Shown here piece by piece: positions 11,745 through 23,000 of a DNA stretch of 64,000 bases (position 1 is the first letter of the stretch; each line of letters begins with the position of its first letter). The stretch is from Trochalopteron elliotii (lineage: Eukaryota > Chordata > Aves > Passeriformes > Leiothrichidae): positions 917,990 to 981,989 of the forward strand of contig JANPWX010000064.1 in NCBI GenBank assembly GCA_024734555.1, written 5' to 3'. Under the pieces are notes generated by a model. The model was given only the letters and a program-made list of their open reading frames with translations. It searched no databases and had not been told where the DNA came from. Both the position numbers and the translations under genes were made by a program.

Positions 11745-12036
11745 CAAGATAGATAGCTATTTCCCGTGGGAAGGGGCTGGATTAAAAAGAAGCGGCAGAG
11801 TCAATAGCGAGAAGTACCGCTGCGCCGTGCATCCTCCGCCTGCCAGAGGCGATGCGGCAGGCGGTCGTGCCCTGCTGCCGGTGCAAGGCGCGTTGCTTGG
11901 GCGAGGGAATGGGGCTTGAAACGCCTCCGGGGTTCTGCCCCCGTTCATTCACATCATGTCTGTAACTGGGACTTGTGCTGTGTACTGCTCTTGGTCCTGG
12001 ACTGAATGCAGTTCTTACTTGACGTATTTTTCTGCT

Positions 12037-12663
12037 TTATGAGACTTCTGTCACATCTTTTATTTGTTCTGTGAGGACTACTGTTAATGGCTGTTCTCTG
12101 GTATCCTGATGGAGTGGCTTTCCTGTTATCCTACATCCTGGACATCTGAGAGAGAATTTTTTGATGTTTTTGTTAGGGTTTTTATTTGTTATATTTTTGT
12201 TTATAATATTATAACTTTCATAAAGCGGCTGCTTTTCTGCATCTGGTGCTTGTCCCGCAATCTGTTCATAGTTAAATTCTTCTCCGTATAAAGGCTGCAA
12301 TGCCTGAAGCTGAAGAGATTCAGCCAGTTCCTAGACATGTCTTTCTGGTGTTCCTACTTTTTTATAAAGGCAAATTTTTTGGAAGTTGGCAAAAAGCTTA
12401 GATAGAAAAAGTATAGCTGAACAACAAGTAGACTCTAACCTGTAAAATCTTTTAATTAGCCAATATTCCATTATAGAAGTTTTACATTTTTTTTTAATGT
12501 TACCATTCTTGTTCTGTGGAACTGGAATTCCTTGAGCACGCCAAGATACCAGAAAAGACAAAGCTGCTTTACATCTCTCTAAATAACTCTCTTGTACCAG
12601 CATATTTTTATTTTCTTTTTCTGCCCTAAGAGCATATGGCACACATATTTGTACATTGTTCAG
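12037..12663 (-). pseudogene. Unidentified minus-strand coding-like block with one internal stop
   Basis: Read on the minus strand, one frame stays open from 12663 down to 12037 with a single TAG at about 12331-12333. The DNA here is AT-rich, so stops should be frequent. The upstream edge is preceded by an acceptor-like 'tttgattttcttcctag' just before 12663. The residues look protein-like: an acidic/basic stretch, then RAQGIPVP (about 12522-12545 complement), and after the stop LQPLYGEEFNYEQIAGQ. A CPGC motif follows in the last third. The TAG itself ends in AG and could be an acceptor instead of a stop, but the best upstream donor (12503) is in the wrong phase for that. I do not recognise the family. 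A decayed retrocopy, an antisense exon pair or chance are all possible. Confidence 0.3.
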
Positions 12664-15600
12664 CTAGGAAGAAAATCAAATTGTCAACAAAATATACTAG
12701 GAAGACAACCTCTTGAGGATTTTCAGGTTAAATGAAATAATTTCTCTAGAAAACTTCAGAATTATACTTGATTATTCCAATATACAGCTTTGTAACCGAA
12801 TACATATGCATATTGTAAAAAAAAGTTAACATTTTTAAGTACTGAATTTGAAAGATTTTCCAGGAGTTTTTTATTTAATTTACTTTTAAAAGTACAGGTT
12901 CTTTTATTTAACTTGTATGTTGTTACCAAAATAAATTTTCTTCTGGAACTGGTGGAAATAACTATGCATATGGTATAGTAGCGGGTGATATCCAGCTCCC
13001 TGAAAATAATATTTTAAGCATGCTAGTAATACTTTTAGGATTCAAGTGGTTTCACAGTTACAGTTGTAATTTTGTGGTGAGATATTTATAAGTTGACTAG
13101 GGTCTCACAGATTTCAGCTGTTTCTGGAAATCTGTATCCTTATACTTGTTAAGTTGTTTTGCTTATTCTTGAGACCTGAGAAATTTGCATGGCAGTTGAA
13201 GTTATCTCAGATCCCAGACTTAAAATCGATATGGTGGGGAATGATGGAGTACACTAGGCCTGATCTTAACAAGTCCCAGAGTGACCTCTAGAGTTCAAGG
13301 ATAAAACATGAGTTGTTAAAATAAAGGAAATTATTTTTGAAGGCATAATTTTCTGTATTAGTTTATACATTTAATTTATTACTATCCTTCATGCAGTAGA
13401 CAATAATAGTTGGTTCATTAGGTTTTACTGCTGGGTTTCATGGGAATGTTCTGTCGGGGAGTCAGTCCCAATTTCCCTGCTTTGAGTAAGGATGCACAAA
13501 GCTTCTTTTACAGTAGTTGTGGGAGAACTAGTAGTTTTTGTGAAATATGCTGAAAATGGAACATACCTTTCAAATAGTAAAAGCATTTTCTATTCTCTCT
13601 TGGCATCATTTTTTCATACCATGATAAATATTATTTTCAGTCATTATTTTGCCCTCATATACTCAGTGCATACTGGCATGCTTTAAAGATTCATAGCTGA
13701 GAATCTTGTTTCTTCTATTAATTTGTTTTTGTATTCATTTGACTTTCCATTAGGCTAGAAGAAACTTCCCTATTCCATATGAAACTTAATTCTTCTTAAT
13801 CCAAAAGCAAAACCTTTTAAAAAAATTTGTTTCTGATGATATTAATGTTTGAAGCTGAGTGCAGTTATTCTTAGGCTGTTCACTGAACGTGATCTGAATA
13901 CTTAAATTTATATATGTATTTTGGTGAAAACTGAATATTCCCTTTTTTTGTTGTAGTTGTTTTTGCCTAAGTTTGGTTCTGGATAGCCACAACTAACATG
14001 ACCGTTCTATGGTGCTTGAAAGAATCCAGAGAGTTGACTAGATGAATGTACAAATTCATTGAAATTCAAAGGTTATGCTGTTGTTTACTGTAAATATAAT
14101 TTACACATTCAGTAAGTTTCAAAGCAATTCCCCATTTATGCAGTCTACTTGAGAGCAAAACATAGCAGCAGCTGGTAGTTGTTTGCAAAGGACACTTAAA
14201 ATTAATTTAGACAATTGACTTTGGTTGCAGGCGTTGAATCCTTAGGCTGAAAGCAACACAGAGCTTTCAGTTGTAAGAAGCTGAATGTGTGTTATGTAGC
14301 TCTCTTAAGTGAGTTTTCCAAAAATTGATGTAATTTAGTACTTTCCTTTCTCCAAAGTATTTATTAATGACCTTTAGTTGCTTTGAAGGTGCAGGAACAT
14401 GAATAAACCCAAATATTGTAACTTTTATGTTAGAAGGGCTGGTATTATGCCAGTTGCCTGTGTGATAGTACTTGGAAGATATTTCATTACATCTGAAGTT
14501 CTAAATGCTGGGAAAAAATCTGATTTGTTACAATTACTAATTTTTAAAATTGTAATTCCTTTTCTTGATGCTTGTGTGTATCAAATGGAATCCTGAATAA
14601 CTTGTCAGAACTGAGGGATGGCTGATTACTTGCCATCCTCAGCTAGTTGTTAATTTGGTTGCTGAGAGTAACTTTGGTCTGCAGCTATATTTTCTTCCAG
14701 TTTTGCTTGTATTTGAAGAGTGAAATGTTTTGTTTGGAAATACAAGATGCTCCATTAGGTTAAAAGTTGGGTACTTGAAACACAAAATTAATTTGTAAGA
14801 ATAAGAAATATGAATTTCTTTCCAGTTACAACCAATATGTCAACTAAGTCTTTGTACATGATGTAAATCCCAGTGATGGGATACAGTAATACTATATTAA
14901 AAGAAGAATCAGTTCCACATTAAACTGATTTTTTTCCCCCCAACAATAATTCTGTGACTGATTATGTTGATGATTGTTGTGGTTTAAGCTTTTCTGTTTG
15001 GTTTGTGAGCTGAAAGCTCATTATGGTTGATCTGGTTTTGTCTGCTTCTGGGAACTTCTCTGTATGTTACAGCACTGAGATGATTAGAAAAATGGATTTT
15101 TATTGTTTTTCTTTATTGTGGTATACTGGAAAAAATTCTATGTGTTTCTTAGGGCTGGGAGCTATTACATGGAAATTGTAATTGCTTAAATTCAAGAAAA
15201 GGCATAATAAAATGATACGACAGGAACTGAAACTAACAGAATCAGCTGCTTTGTATTTGGAACGAGCCAAACATCTGGGTGTCAGAACAAAGTGACGAAT
15301 TTAGAGGAAAGAAAAAAGAACAGCAGAGCATAGTGTGCAGTTGCTGAAACTGCAGATTAGGTTAATGATTTGCTTCTTCAGTTACACAGCAGTCTTTTGC
15401 ATGACCTGAGTTATTTTCAAACTCACAATAGAGGAGTGTTCTTTAATGTCCATATGCTAGGGGATAGAGGGAGAGTAATATGATGGAGGAATAGGATGAG
15501 TAAAATCTGTGCAGAATATAAATACATTAATTGAATAGACATGTTACCACTATGGTGGAATAATACCAGGATAGAGTTGGCTTTATTGAAGGATAAATGA

Positions 15601-16948
15601 GAGGTCCTCTGGAACCAGATAGGATTTTTTAATGGAAACTTAAATGCACTGATCTATATTGATTATTTTAACTGAAAACTTATGGACTAATCTATTTTGA
15701 TTCTTCTGTGGCATTCATCACCATCATGTCCAGGCCTGTACTTGCATAAATATATGTGAATTAAATCAGCCTACTAAAAATGCTGCATACTTGTACCCTT
15801 ACAGTAATCACTGTAATATAAAAGTTATGGAAATGTACAACTAAAATGGGAAATAAGAGTCAGGCTGCATGGCAGTATTTAGCTCTGGCCTTGTATCATG
15901 GAAGATTGTAGAAAAAGAATGTGTTAAAAAGATCACACAAGTTCTTATACTGAGTGGTACCCTGTTAATCATGGTTGCTAAGCCACTTAGACTAGTCTTA
16001 AAAACAAAAGCTTTTGTCCTCAATTTTATGTTTCATAGGACACAATAAACTTGGGCTTATTCATGTGTAGTGGTGTTTTTTATTATGAAAGTCTTTGTTT
16101 TCAAACCATATATCCTGAATTCTACTATGGTGCCATCGATTTATAGAAAAATGCATATTTTGATTGACAGAGAAGTTGGTTGTTTCAATGGATTCTTCAA
16201 CTATGTATCATATAGTTACTAATTCCTGAACAAGATCAAATAGGTCATTTCACACTAATGTAGCAGTCTTGGTGGGGTAGTTGTTTTGCATACAAGTTGT
16301 AATTCCCTCTTTCCTGTTCCCTCACATGTCTTCTTGTAGAAGCACATCAGGGGCCATTCTATTTCCTTTGCAGATGACTGCTAATGCCTTGTTTTTACAG
16401 CTATTTTTCCTATCATACTTCTGTGGGTAATTTTTAAGTACCTAGGTTTGCAAATATATTGTAACCTGGGGCTTTCTGAATTACTTGATGATTTTCTGCA
16501 GGCTGTTTGATAAACAATGTCTTCTAATGTGCAGGCAAGTGTAAGAAAAAATAAACATTTTATACATAGAGAGCTATCTAAATAGCATCTCTGCTCCATA
16601 TGTTGTAGTACCCACAAGAGGCTCATTATAATCCCTGGACCTTTTGTGCACCAAATACTTCAGTCCGAATAATGCTGTGCTCCATCTGCCTTAATCTCTG
16701 AGCTGCACAATGTGAAATTCTTAATGCTTTGACCTGCTATATGCTAGCATTTTTTGATCTTGGATTTTTCTTGTCCATGTTTCCATTTCAAACAAGTTTT
16801 CAAGGTTGTTGGTTTGAAATTTGTCAGTTCTACTGAATTATTCTGTGGGGTTTTTTCCCTTAACCAAGTGTAATTTATGGGTGCTGAAAAGCACATGCAT
16901 CTCTAAAATATTTTATTCTGTTTTTTTTGTATTTGGTTTTATTTCTTT

Positions 16949-16964
16949 CCCCCCCCCCCCCCCC
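16949..16964. repeat. Poly-C run, 16 nt
   Basis: An uninterrupted run of C follows a T-rich stretch, in putative intron 1. It is low complexity and its length is likely to vary between reads and individuals. Confidence 0.9.
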
Positions 16965-17926
16965 ACATCTTTTAAGTGTTGTGATTTGTTGATCTTATTC
17001 AAAGTGTCAAACTGGGCAGAGATCCAGCAATATGTATTAGGGAAATTATTTTTTTCAGCAAACAATACTTTGCTGGCCTCACTGAGGTGCATTTAAACCT
17101 GTCATCGTAAACCAAGGGTGCTGCTGGTGCTTTTCCCCTCATGTTTTTTATATTGTGCTATGTAATGCTACATGTGTTCAAACCCACAAAAGTAGGACTT
17201 TAATTCCCTGCATTGTCCACAGCTGCTTAATACTGCTGGTGTTGCCTTGTCCAAGTGGTGTACTGAGAATGAGGCATTTTGTCTTAGCAGTTTTAACCTG
17301 ACTGCTAGATTCTCTGTCACTACTAATTAGCTTGTAGTTCTAGGAACCATATGGTTGGTCTCCTGTGGATTGTCTGACCAATTACTTCTCTTCAGATTCT
17401 AGATTTTCTGAAGATACTAGCATGGGGCTTCTGCAAGAAGTTTATACCAAGATCTGTCCGTGGATTTAGTAGAAAGAATGAATATTCATGTTTCATTACT
17501 AATGAAAAAGAGGTTTGACTCTTAGGAATTTTAAGAGAAGTACAGTTGTTTGATTTCTGAATTTTTAAAAACTATTCCTGAATCAGCCATATTGTGATAC
17601 ATGTGTCAGACAATGTTTTCCTGCTCAAGTTACTAGAGCAGGAACATGGTGAATATATTTGTGAATAAGGTCTCAAAATGGTGTTTTGTGGCTGACATTG
17701 CTGTTAGAATGCAGGAGGTCTGAGATGTCAGACCTCATAGCAGAGAAGTAGAGTTCCAGCCACTAAACTGAAGACACAAAGTTCAAAGTAAATAGGTTGA
17801 GAGAAGGATATTAAGGTGTAAACAATGATGTAGTCAGAAGGTAGACAAAACCCTGATTTTTAGAGATTTTTATTTTCATGTGGCATATTTTCCAAAGGTA
17901 AAGCTCTGCTGATTGAGGCAATAATC

Positions 17927-18372
17927 TGTAGCGGCGCGAATTTTAGGTTTTGAATTTGTCTTTTGTATTTGTATTTGTCTGTATTTGGTATGCCCCTTTC
18001 ACCCCCCTGCTCCCGATGACCCCTGTGGATTCCTCCTGATGTAACCCCTTCCCCTTCCATTCCCCGTTGGGTCGGTGTTTCCCCGCCCAGGGCTGCCCTG
18101 GGAAAAAGGGGACACAGGCCCAGCCTCGCTCTCTCTCTCCTCGCCCTCACCATGCTCCTCCGTGTGGAGCCAGGGGCTCTGGCAAGGCCCTTCCTCATGG
18201 CTGCACTGAATAAACATCCTTATTAACCCAAGAGAGAGCACGATTCCTTCTTCCAAGCCTGAACCCATATGCAGCAGCTGCTGAGCTGACGAACCCACAC
18301 GAGAGGTTTCTGTGGTCTGGAGGGATTCACTGCTAGCCGGTAGCAGCCCCCACCACGAGAGGAAACTCTACA
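17927..18372 (+). mobile_element. Solo LTR of an endogenous retrovirus, 446 bp
   Basis: The element begins TGTAG and ends CTACA, perfect inverted termini. It is flanked by an exact 6-bp duplication ATAATC at 17921-17926 and 18373-18378. A polyadenylation signal AATAAA lies near 18209-18214, followed by an R/U5-like part, so it points along the + strand. No retroviral gene adjoins it, so it is the product of recombination between two LTRs. A 6-bp duplication is typical of class II (alpha/beta-like, ERVK-type) elements and argues against ERVL (5 bp) or most gamma-like elements (4 bp). The intact termini and duplications suggest a fairly recent insertion. Family name is not assigned. Confidence 0.9.
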
Positions 18373-19885
18373 ATAATCTCTTTTAGTTGATTGATTCTTA
18401 TAACAAGTGATAAGCTGAGAGTAGATCCATATAGCTTTTGTCTCAAAATGGTGAGGTTTTGGTTTTGTTTCGCAAATATTTCAAATTATTTGTAAAAGTG
18501 GTTGATGCAAATGGAAAATGTTTTCATGAAATGTTCAGAAAGAAAATGACTGAATTATAAGCAGTGTGAAAATGTAAACTTATGAGCAAGCTACAGATGA
18601 TGAAATATTTTCATTTAAAAAAAAATAAAACCTTTTGAAGGTGAATGTCAGAAGTAATAGTCTTAGAAGACAGATCTTGTCATTGCAAAGCTATTAATAT
18701 CTATAAAGAATTCTAGTGAAGAATATGCAGATGGCTTACTTTGTAGAACTGAGTTTTCTCTACTAAGTGTTATGGTTTTTGGAATTAAGAAGCTCTTTCT
18801 ATGACAGAAATACTACCTTCAGTACTATTTTATCAGAGTGACATCAGTTTATATTCTGCATACAAATAGTTCATCACTTCCATGTTTCTGAAAATGCAAT
18901 AAAGAAAAAATTATATTGTGAAATTTTAAATACTTTGTAAGAGGATTGAATGAAACTGCATATGTTTATGCTTTTCATTATTTTAATTGAAAAATAACTC
19001 TATGTTCTTGAATATAAACACAAGCTGATCTACCAGGGATTTATTAGGTGGAAGCAGCAGTTTAAAAGGGAGTTGCAATAGGTGAAGGGCAGTGTTTCAG
19101 TGGACTTTGTAGGTATTTTCCAAGCATGTTTAGTGGTTCAGGGGTAAATAAATAGATGGGAGATAGTAGAATACATTGAGTTGAAATGGGATCATCTCAT
19201 GTGTCATTACGTTAGTCTTAGTCTGCCAACATACTTTTAACTTTGTGATGGAGTGGTGAACAAGGAGTCATTGTGTTATGGTGTGTCCCTATGATATACG
19301 TGACAATTTGAATTGATTTTACGCTTGCAGTTACCAGCAGGGTGGAAATGATGCATTTATGCATTTTCGTTTATGATGGTATTTAATAAAGGAAAGGTGA
19401 TGTGTTGCAAATAGTTTTCTTTTGCTTAACACAGTCCACCTTTGGAGGTGAAAAATTAATAAATACCAGTGTATGGTGAGAAAATTATTTGCAATGCTTC
19501 TTTTTTCCAAAATGCATTATTAATTTTGTCTGGTTGCATCACTTTGCTTCTTGCTTACCTGCCACATTGAGTCATTTTTATCAAGTACTTCTGCTAGCAC
19601 AGAAATGTTCACAAGAAATGTTCAAATTAGCTAAAGGGCAAATGTGAAGTATCAAGCTATGTTCTGTAGAATAGATATTTAAAATCAGATTAAGATTTCT
19701 GGCTTGTTGGTTTGGGTTTTTTTCCATTCTCATGTGCACACTCTTTTTTTTGTTTCACTCTGGATATTGTGGTACTCTAACAGATAATAAATTTACTCTT
19801 AATTTTTCTGTGTTGAATTGCTACGTGTTGATGTTACTTCAATTTTATTTTATAACAACTTTTCTCTTTCCTTCATATTTTTCAG

Positions 19886-20023
19886 ATTATGGCACAGGCT
19901 CAGGGTATGGGGAAGAGATACATTAAAGCCTTTTTTAAAGGTTTCTTTGTTGCTGTTCCTGTAACTGTGACTTTCCTGGATAGAGTTGCCTGTGTCGCAA
20001 GGGTGGAAGGAGCATCAATGCAG
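19886..20023 (+). CDS. IMMP2L: IMMP2L coding exon 2: start codon, membrane anchor, catalytic serine
   Basis: This exon encodes residues 1-45 of inner mitochondrial membrane peptidase subunit 2, a type I signal peptidase family serine protease that removes sorting signals from intermembrane-space proteins as part of the IMP complex with IMMP1L. Translation starts at 19889, three bases into the exon, with A at -3 and G at +4. The protein starts [20 protein letters not shown], followed by a hydrophobic segment (about residues 13-31) that anchors it in the inner membrane. It ends [15 protein letters not shown], the family box with catalytic Ser43. Splice sites are clear: ttcag|ATTATG at 19885/19886 and ATGCAG|gtattg at 20023/20024, phase 0. 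It matches the human protein as I recall it at nearly every position after residue 8. The reading frame continues into the intron but that part is not coding. Confidence 0.97.
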
Positions 20024-23000
20024 GTATTGTTGGAAAAATCTTTTGTCTGTCAGGAAATTGAAAGGTGGCTCTCCACTGATAATAGCAAGGTGAAAAAAAT
20101 CTTTTTCTCAATTGTTATTAAATGACATTCTATGGAATAGTTTAATTTCTACTTTGTTCAGTATTTTGTGATGTGAAAGAAAAGATTTTGAAAACAAAAC
20201 TTCCCAAAATTCTGGGTCAGTAAAAGGAAAATATATGGAGAAATAGTGATAGATTGTTTTGATATCTTCCTAACCATTTAGAAATATTTGGAGCAATACC
20301 TTTTGTCTCTTAGGATTGAATTGATGACTCACAAAGAGGCTTTAGTAATTTTCAGTAGCTGCATTATGGTAATTGTATGGCAAAACTGTTTCTTGCTATA
20401 CTTGTTCTTACTAATGAATACATATGGCACCATTGCAGGGAAGAATACTGAAAGTGTCATGAACCTACTATTATTGCTTATGTTTATCAGGAAATAAATA
20501 TCAGTTCACTGTTTTTACTTTGGTTATATTGAATGTTTATACAGCATAAGCAAGTAAATATAAATAGGATGTGTAACATTTAGATGTTAAATAAATACTC
20601 ATGAACACGATTTTGTTTTCACTGTTTATTTGGTCTTGAAAAAGCTATATTTTAATGTAGATAGAAAATTTCCATATTGTTACTTTGCATTTTAAATCCT
20701 ATGCACTGCACATTGGTATGCATCACCACTGATAACTATGATGTATTTTGTTCCAATGTTGCAACATTCCAGTTAGCAGAGAGCAAGGATCTGATTTTCA
20801 GATGTCAAGCTCTCTTCTCTGATTGTCTTAATAAGCTCAGAACCTTGAAGAGGTTTCACAGCAATCAAGACCAGCTGCTGGAGTTTGAATTATGCAGAAT
20901 TTACACATGGCCTGGAAAAATTAGGCTTGGTCCTGCACTTAGCTGATTTATGTTTAATGTTCTAAAAAGCATGTGGTGGAGAGGAGGGGATGGCAAGGTG
21001 GTGTTGTATCTTTTGTGGCAGTCTGTAATCCAGTGTTTAAACTCTGTCAAGAAACCTCAGCAGGCAGCTCTCACATCAAGAACAGGGATGAAAGTAAAAT
21101 CATCTTACTCCACTGATTCTATAATCCAAGGCCAAAAGCTAGGTGTAATGTAAGTTATCTTTGCCTTTTTCATGGATTTATTCTGAATATCATTGATGAC
21201 CAGTGAAATAGAGGAGAATCTCAGGGCTTGCAGTTGCAGAGCCAGAAATTTGCACTGAGAAGGAGAGGAAGGGAAAACTCTGAAAAAACAATTTTGTTAT
21301 ATTTTTACAATCTTCAGACAAGAGAAATTAAAATTTATAGCACAGCATCTAGAGATGTACAAAATCAGCCAGATGAGTACAACTCCCCTGTTTTCCATCT
21401 TCCCATTTTTTGCCTCTGTTGCAGGTGTAGAGCCTCATGGAGCATTCAAGATGCTGATTCATGTTGGATTTTCTGGTTTTTGGCTTTCTGCCTTTGTTTG
21501 TTTCTGTTTTTTGGGGTTTTTTTTGCTACTAGTGAGTGTGATGTGACCATTTAAATTTTGAAGTGTTGGTTTTTTTAGCATACCACATTGCCATTGATTG
21601 TTTGATCTTTTCTGCCTCTGATATAATGTTCTGTTTGATATCCATTATTGCTTAATAGTTTTGCTTCAGTAGCTGGAAAGGTATTTCTTAGATTTCCCTG
21701 TCCACAAGTCTGTTGTGCCCCTCTGGTTAATACCTCAGTTTTATGTTTCCTTTGAAATCAGTCCCAAGTGTTTGAGAGTGCTCTGGAATTATTTTGGAGT
21801 GTTGCTTCTCTACGTACGTGAAGAGCACATAGTTGACTGTGGTTCATCCATGGGAGATTTGAAAAACACTACAGTTATTCGTTTAGATTTATTCAACCTG
21901 ACAAAGGGAAAGCAATATATATTCACTGGATTATTAAAATTGAAGCTTTTCCCTTGTTGTATCTGCTAACTAAACATTCCCTCTGTTGATTGAAAAATGG
22001 ATAGCTTGAAAGCCGACATTTAAAATTTTACTGACACCTCAGTGTCTGTAAAAGTCTCTGGTTTTATCCTGAAACAGAACTGAAATAGAGGTTTGTTTGA
22101 AACTTCTATGCATATGGCCATTTTTTCAGATTGAGAAAAAAATCCTAGTGCTTTTAATTAGATACTTATTTCCTTGCCAAGATTTATTAGACATCTAAGC
22201 AAGTTTGACAGGGAATTATAAGAAATATATCCCTCTCTTTTAGAGTAGCTTGAAGGAGTATTGGTCATGTTGCAATTGTGTCTGTTAACCGTGTTCTTTG
22301 GAGTCATCTATGTCAAATATATCTGAAGGCCATAGGTACGAGGAAGACTGAAGTTCAGTCAGTTTGTAGTCAGATTGTATCCTTCAATCACATGCTTCCA
22401 GTGATACCTTATTGTCTCAATTTGATATCATGGTAAGATTCCCTTGTTTATAACAGACCTCTAAAATGTATAGCTGTCTTCGTGTACTCATAATTCTGTC
22501 TCCTGCTGAGCCTGAAATTAAAAGTTTTGACAAGAAACAAGAAATAAATTTCTCTGTGTCATGCTTGGTCTCCTACTCTTGTTCTCTGCTGTGCACTCTC
22601 TCTCCCCTCAACAATTTCTCCGTTTGTTCTGGACCAGCCTTACTGCTGCTTCGTAGTTACTGATGATGGGAACACTTTTTGACACCCTGGCAAGCATATG
22701 AACAAAGCTTCTAATAAAAATACAAATTTTCTGACCCAGTCAATTAAGACAGGCTTCATGCATTCTATTATCTCAAGCTGATTTTGTATTTTTCAGTGTA
22801 TTCAGCCACCTGTCATAATTTCACTTGTGATGACTTCAGTGTATATTTGTATTAACTCTAACCTATAGGGAATAACAGTGAACTATTGCAGTTTATAATT
22901 GTAACAGCTTTAATAGTTTCATTACCTTCTCTTTTATTTCCAAATTTACTGGGTTTTTTAATCATCACATGAGGTAGTTTTGTTGCTTAGGATTTTACAT

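Larger units (their letters stand above)
11160..11930 (+). promoter_or_regulatory. IMMP2L: CpG island, probable IMMP2L promoter
   Basis: This is the only long CpG-dense segment in the window. It contains repeated GC-box-like runs (ccccgcccc, ggggcgggg), an E-box palindrome at 11303-11316 and many CpG dinucleotides. It lies about 8 kb upstream of the exon carrying the IMMP2L start codon, with no other candidate promoter between. Vertebrate IMMP2L begins with a non-coding first exon, so a CpG-island promoter separated from the ATG by an intron is expected. A 37-base gap and a long palindrome interrupt the island. The transcription start itself cannot be read from sequence. Confidence 0.7.
11356..19885 (+). 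other. IMMP2L: Putative intron 1 of IMMP2L
   Basis: This runs from the candidate donor at 11356 to the acceptor ending at 19885. The acceptor has a strong pyrimidine tract (tttctctttccttcatattt then ttcag). Contents include the gap and palindrome, a minus-strand coding-like block (12037-12663), a 16-nt poly-C run (16949-16964) and a solo LTR (17927-18372). The rest is AT-rich with nothing I can name. The 5' limit depends on the uncertain exon 1. Confidence 0.5.

Noticed and set aside
19889..20125. Extended reading frame running past IMMP2L exon 2
   Set aside because: Residues after Gln45 come from intron 2; the donor at 20024 and the exact continuation in exon 3 fix the exon end.
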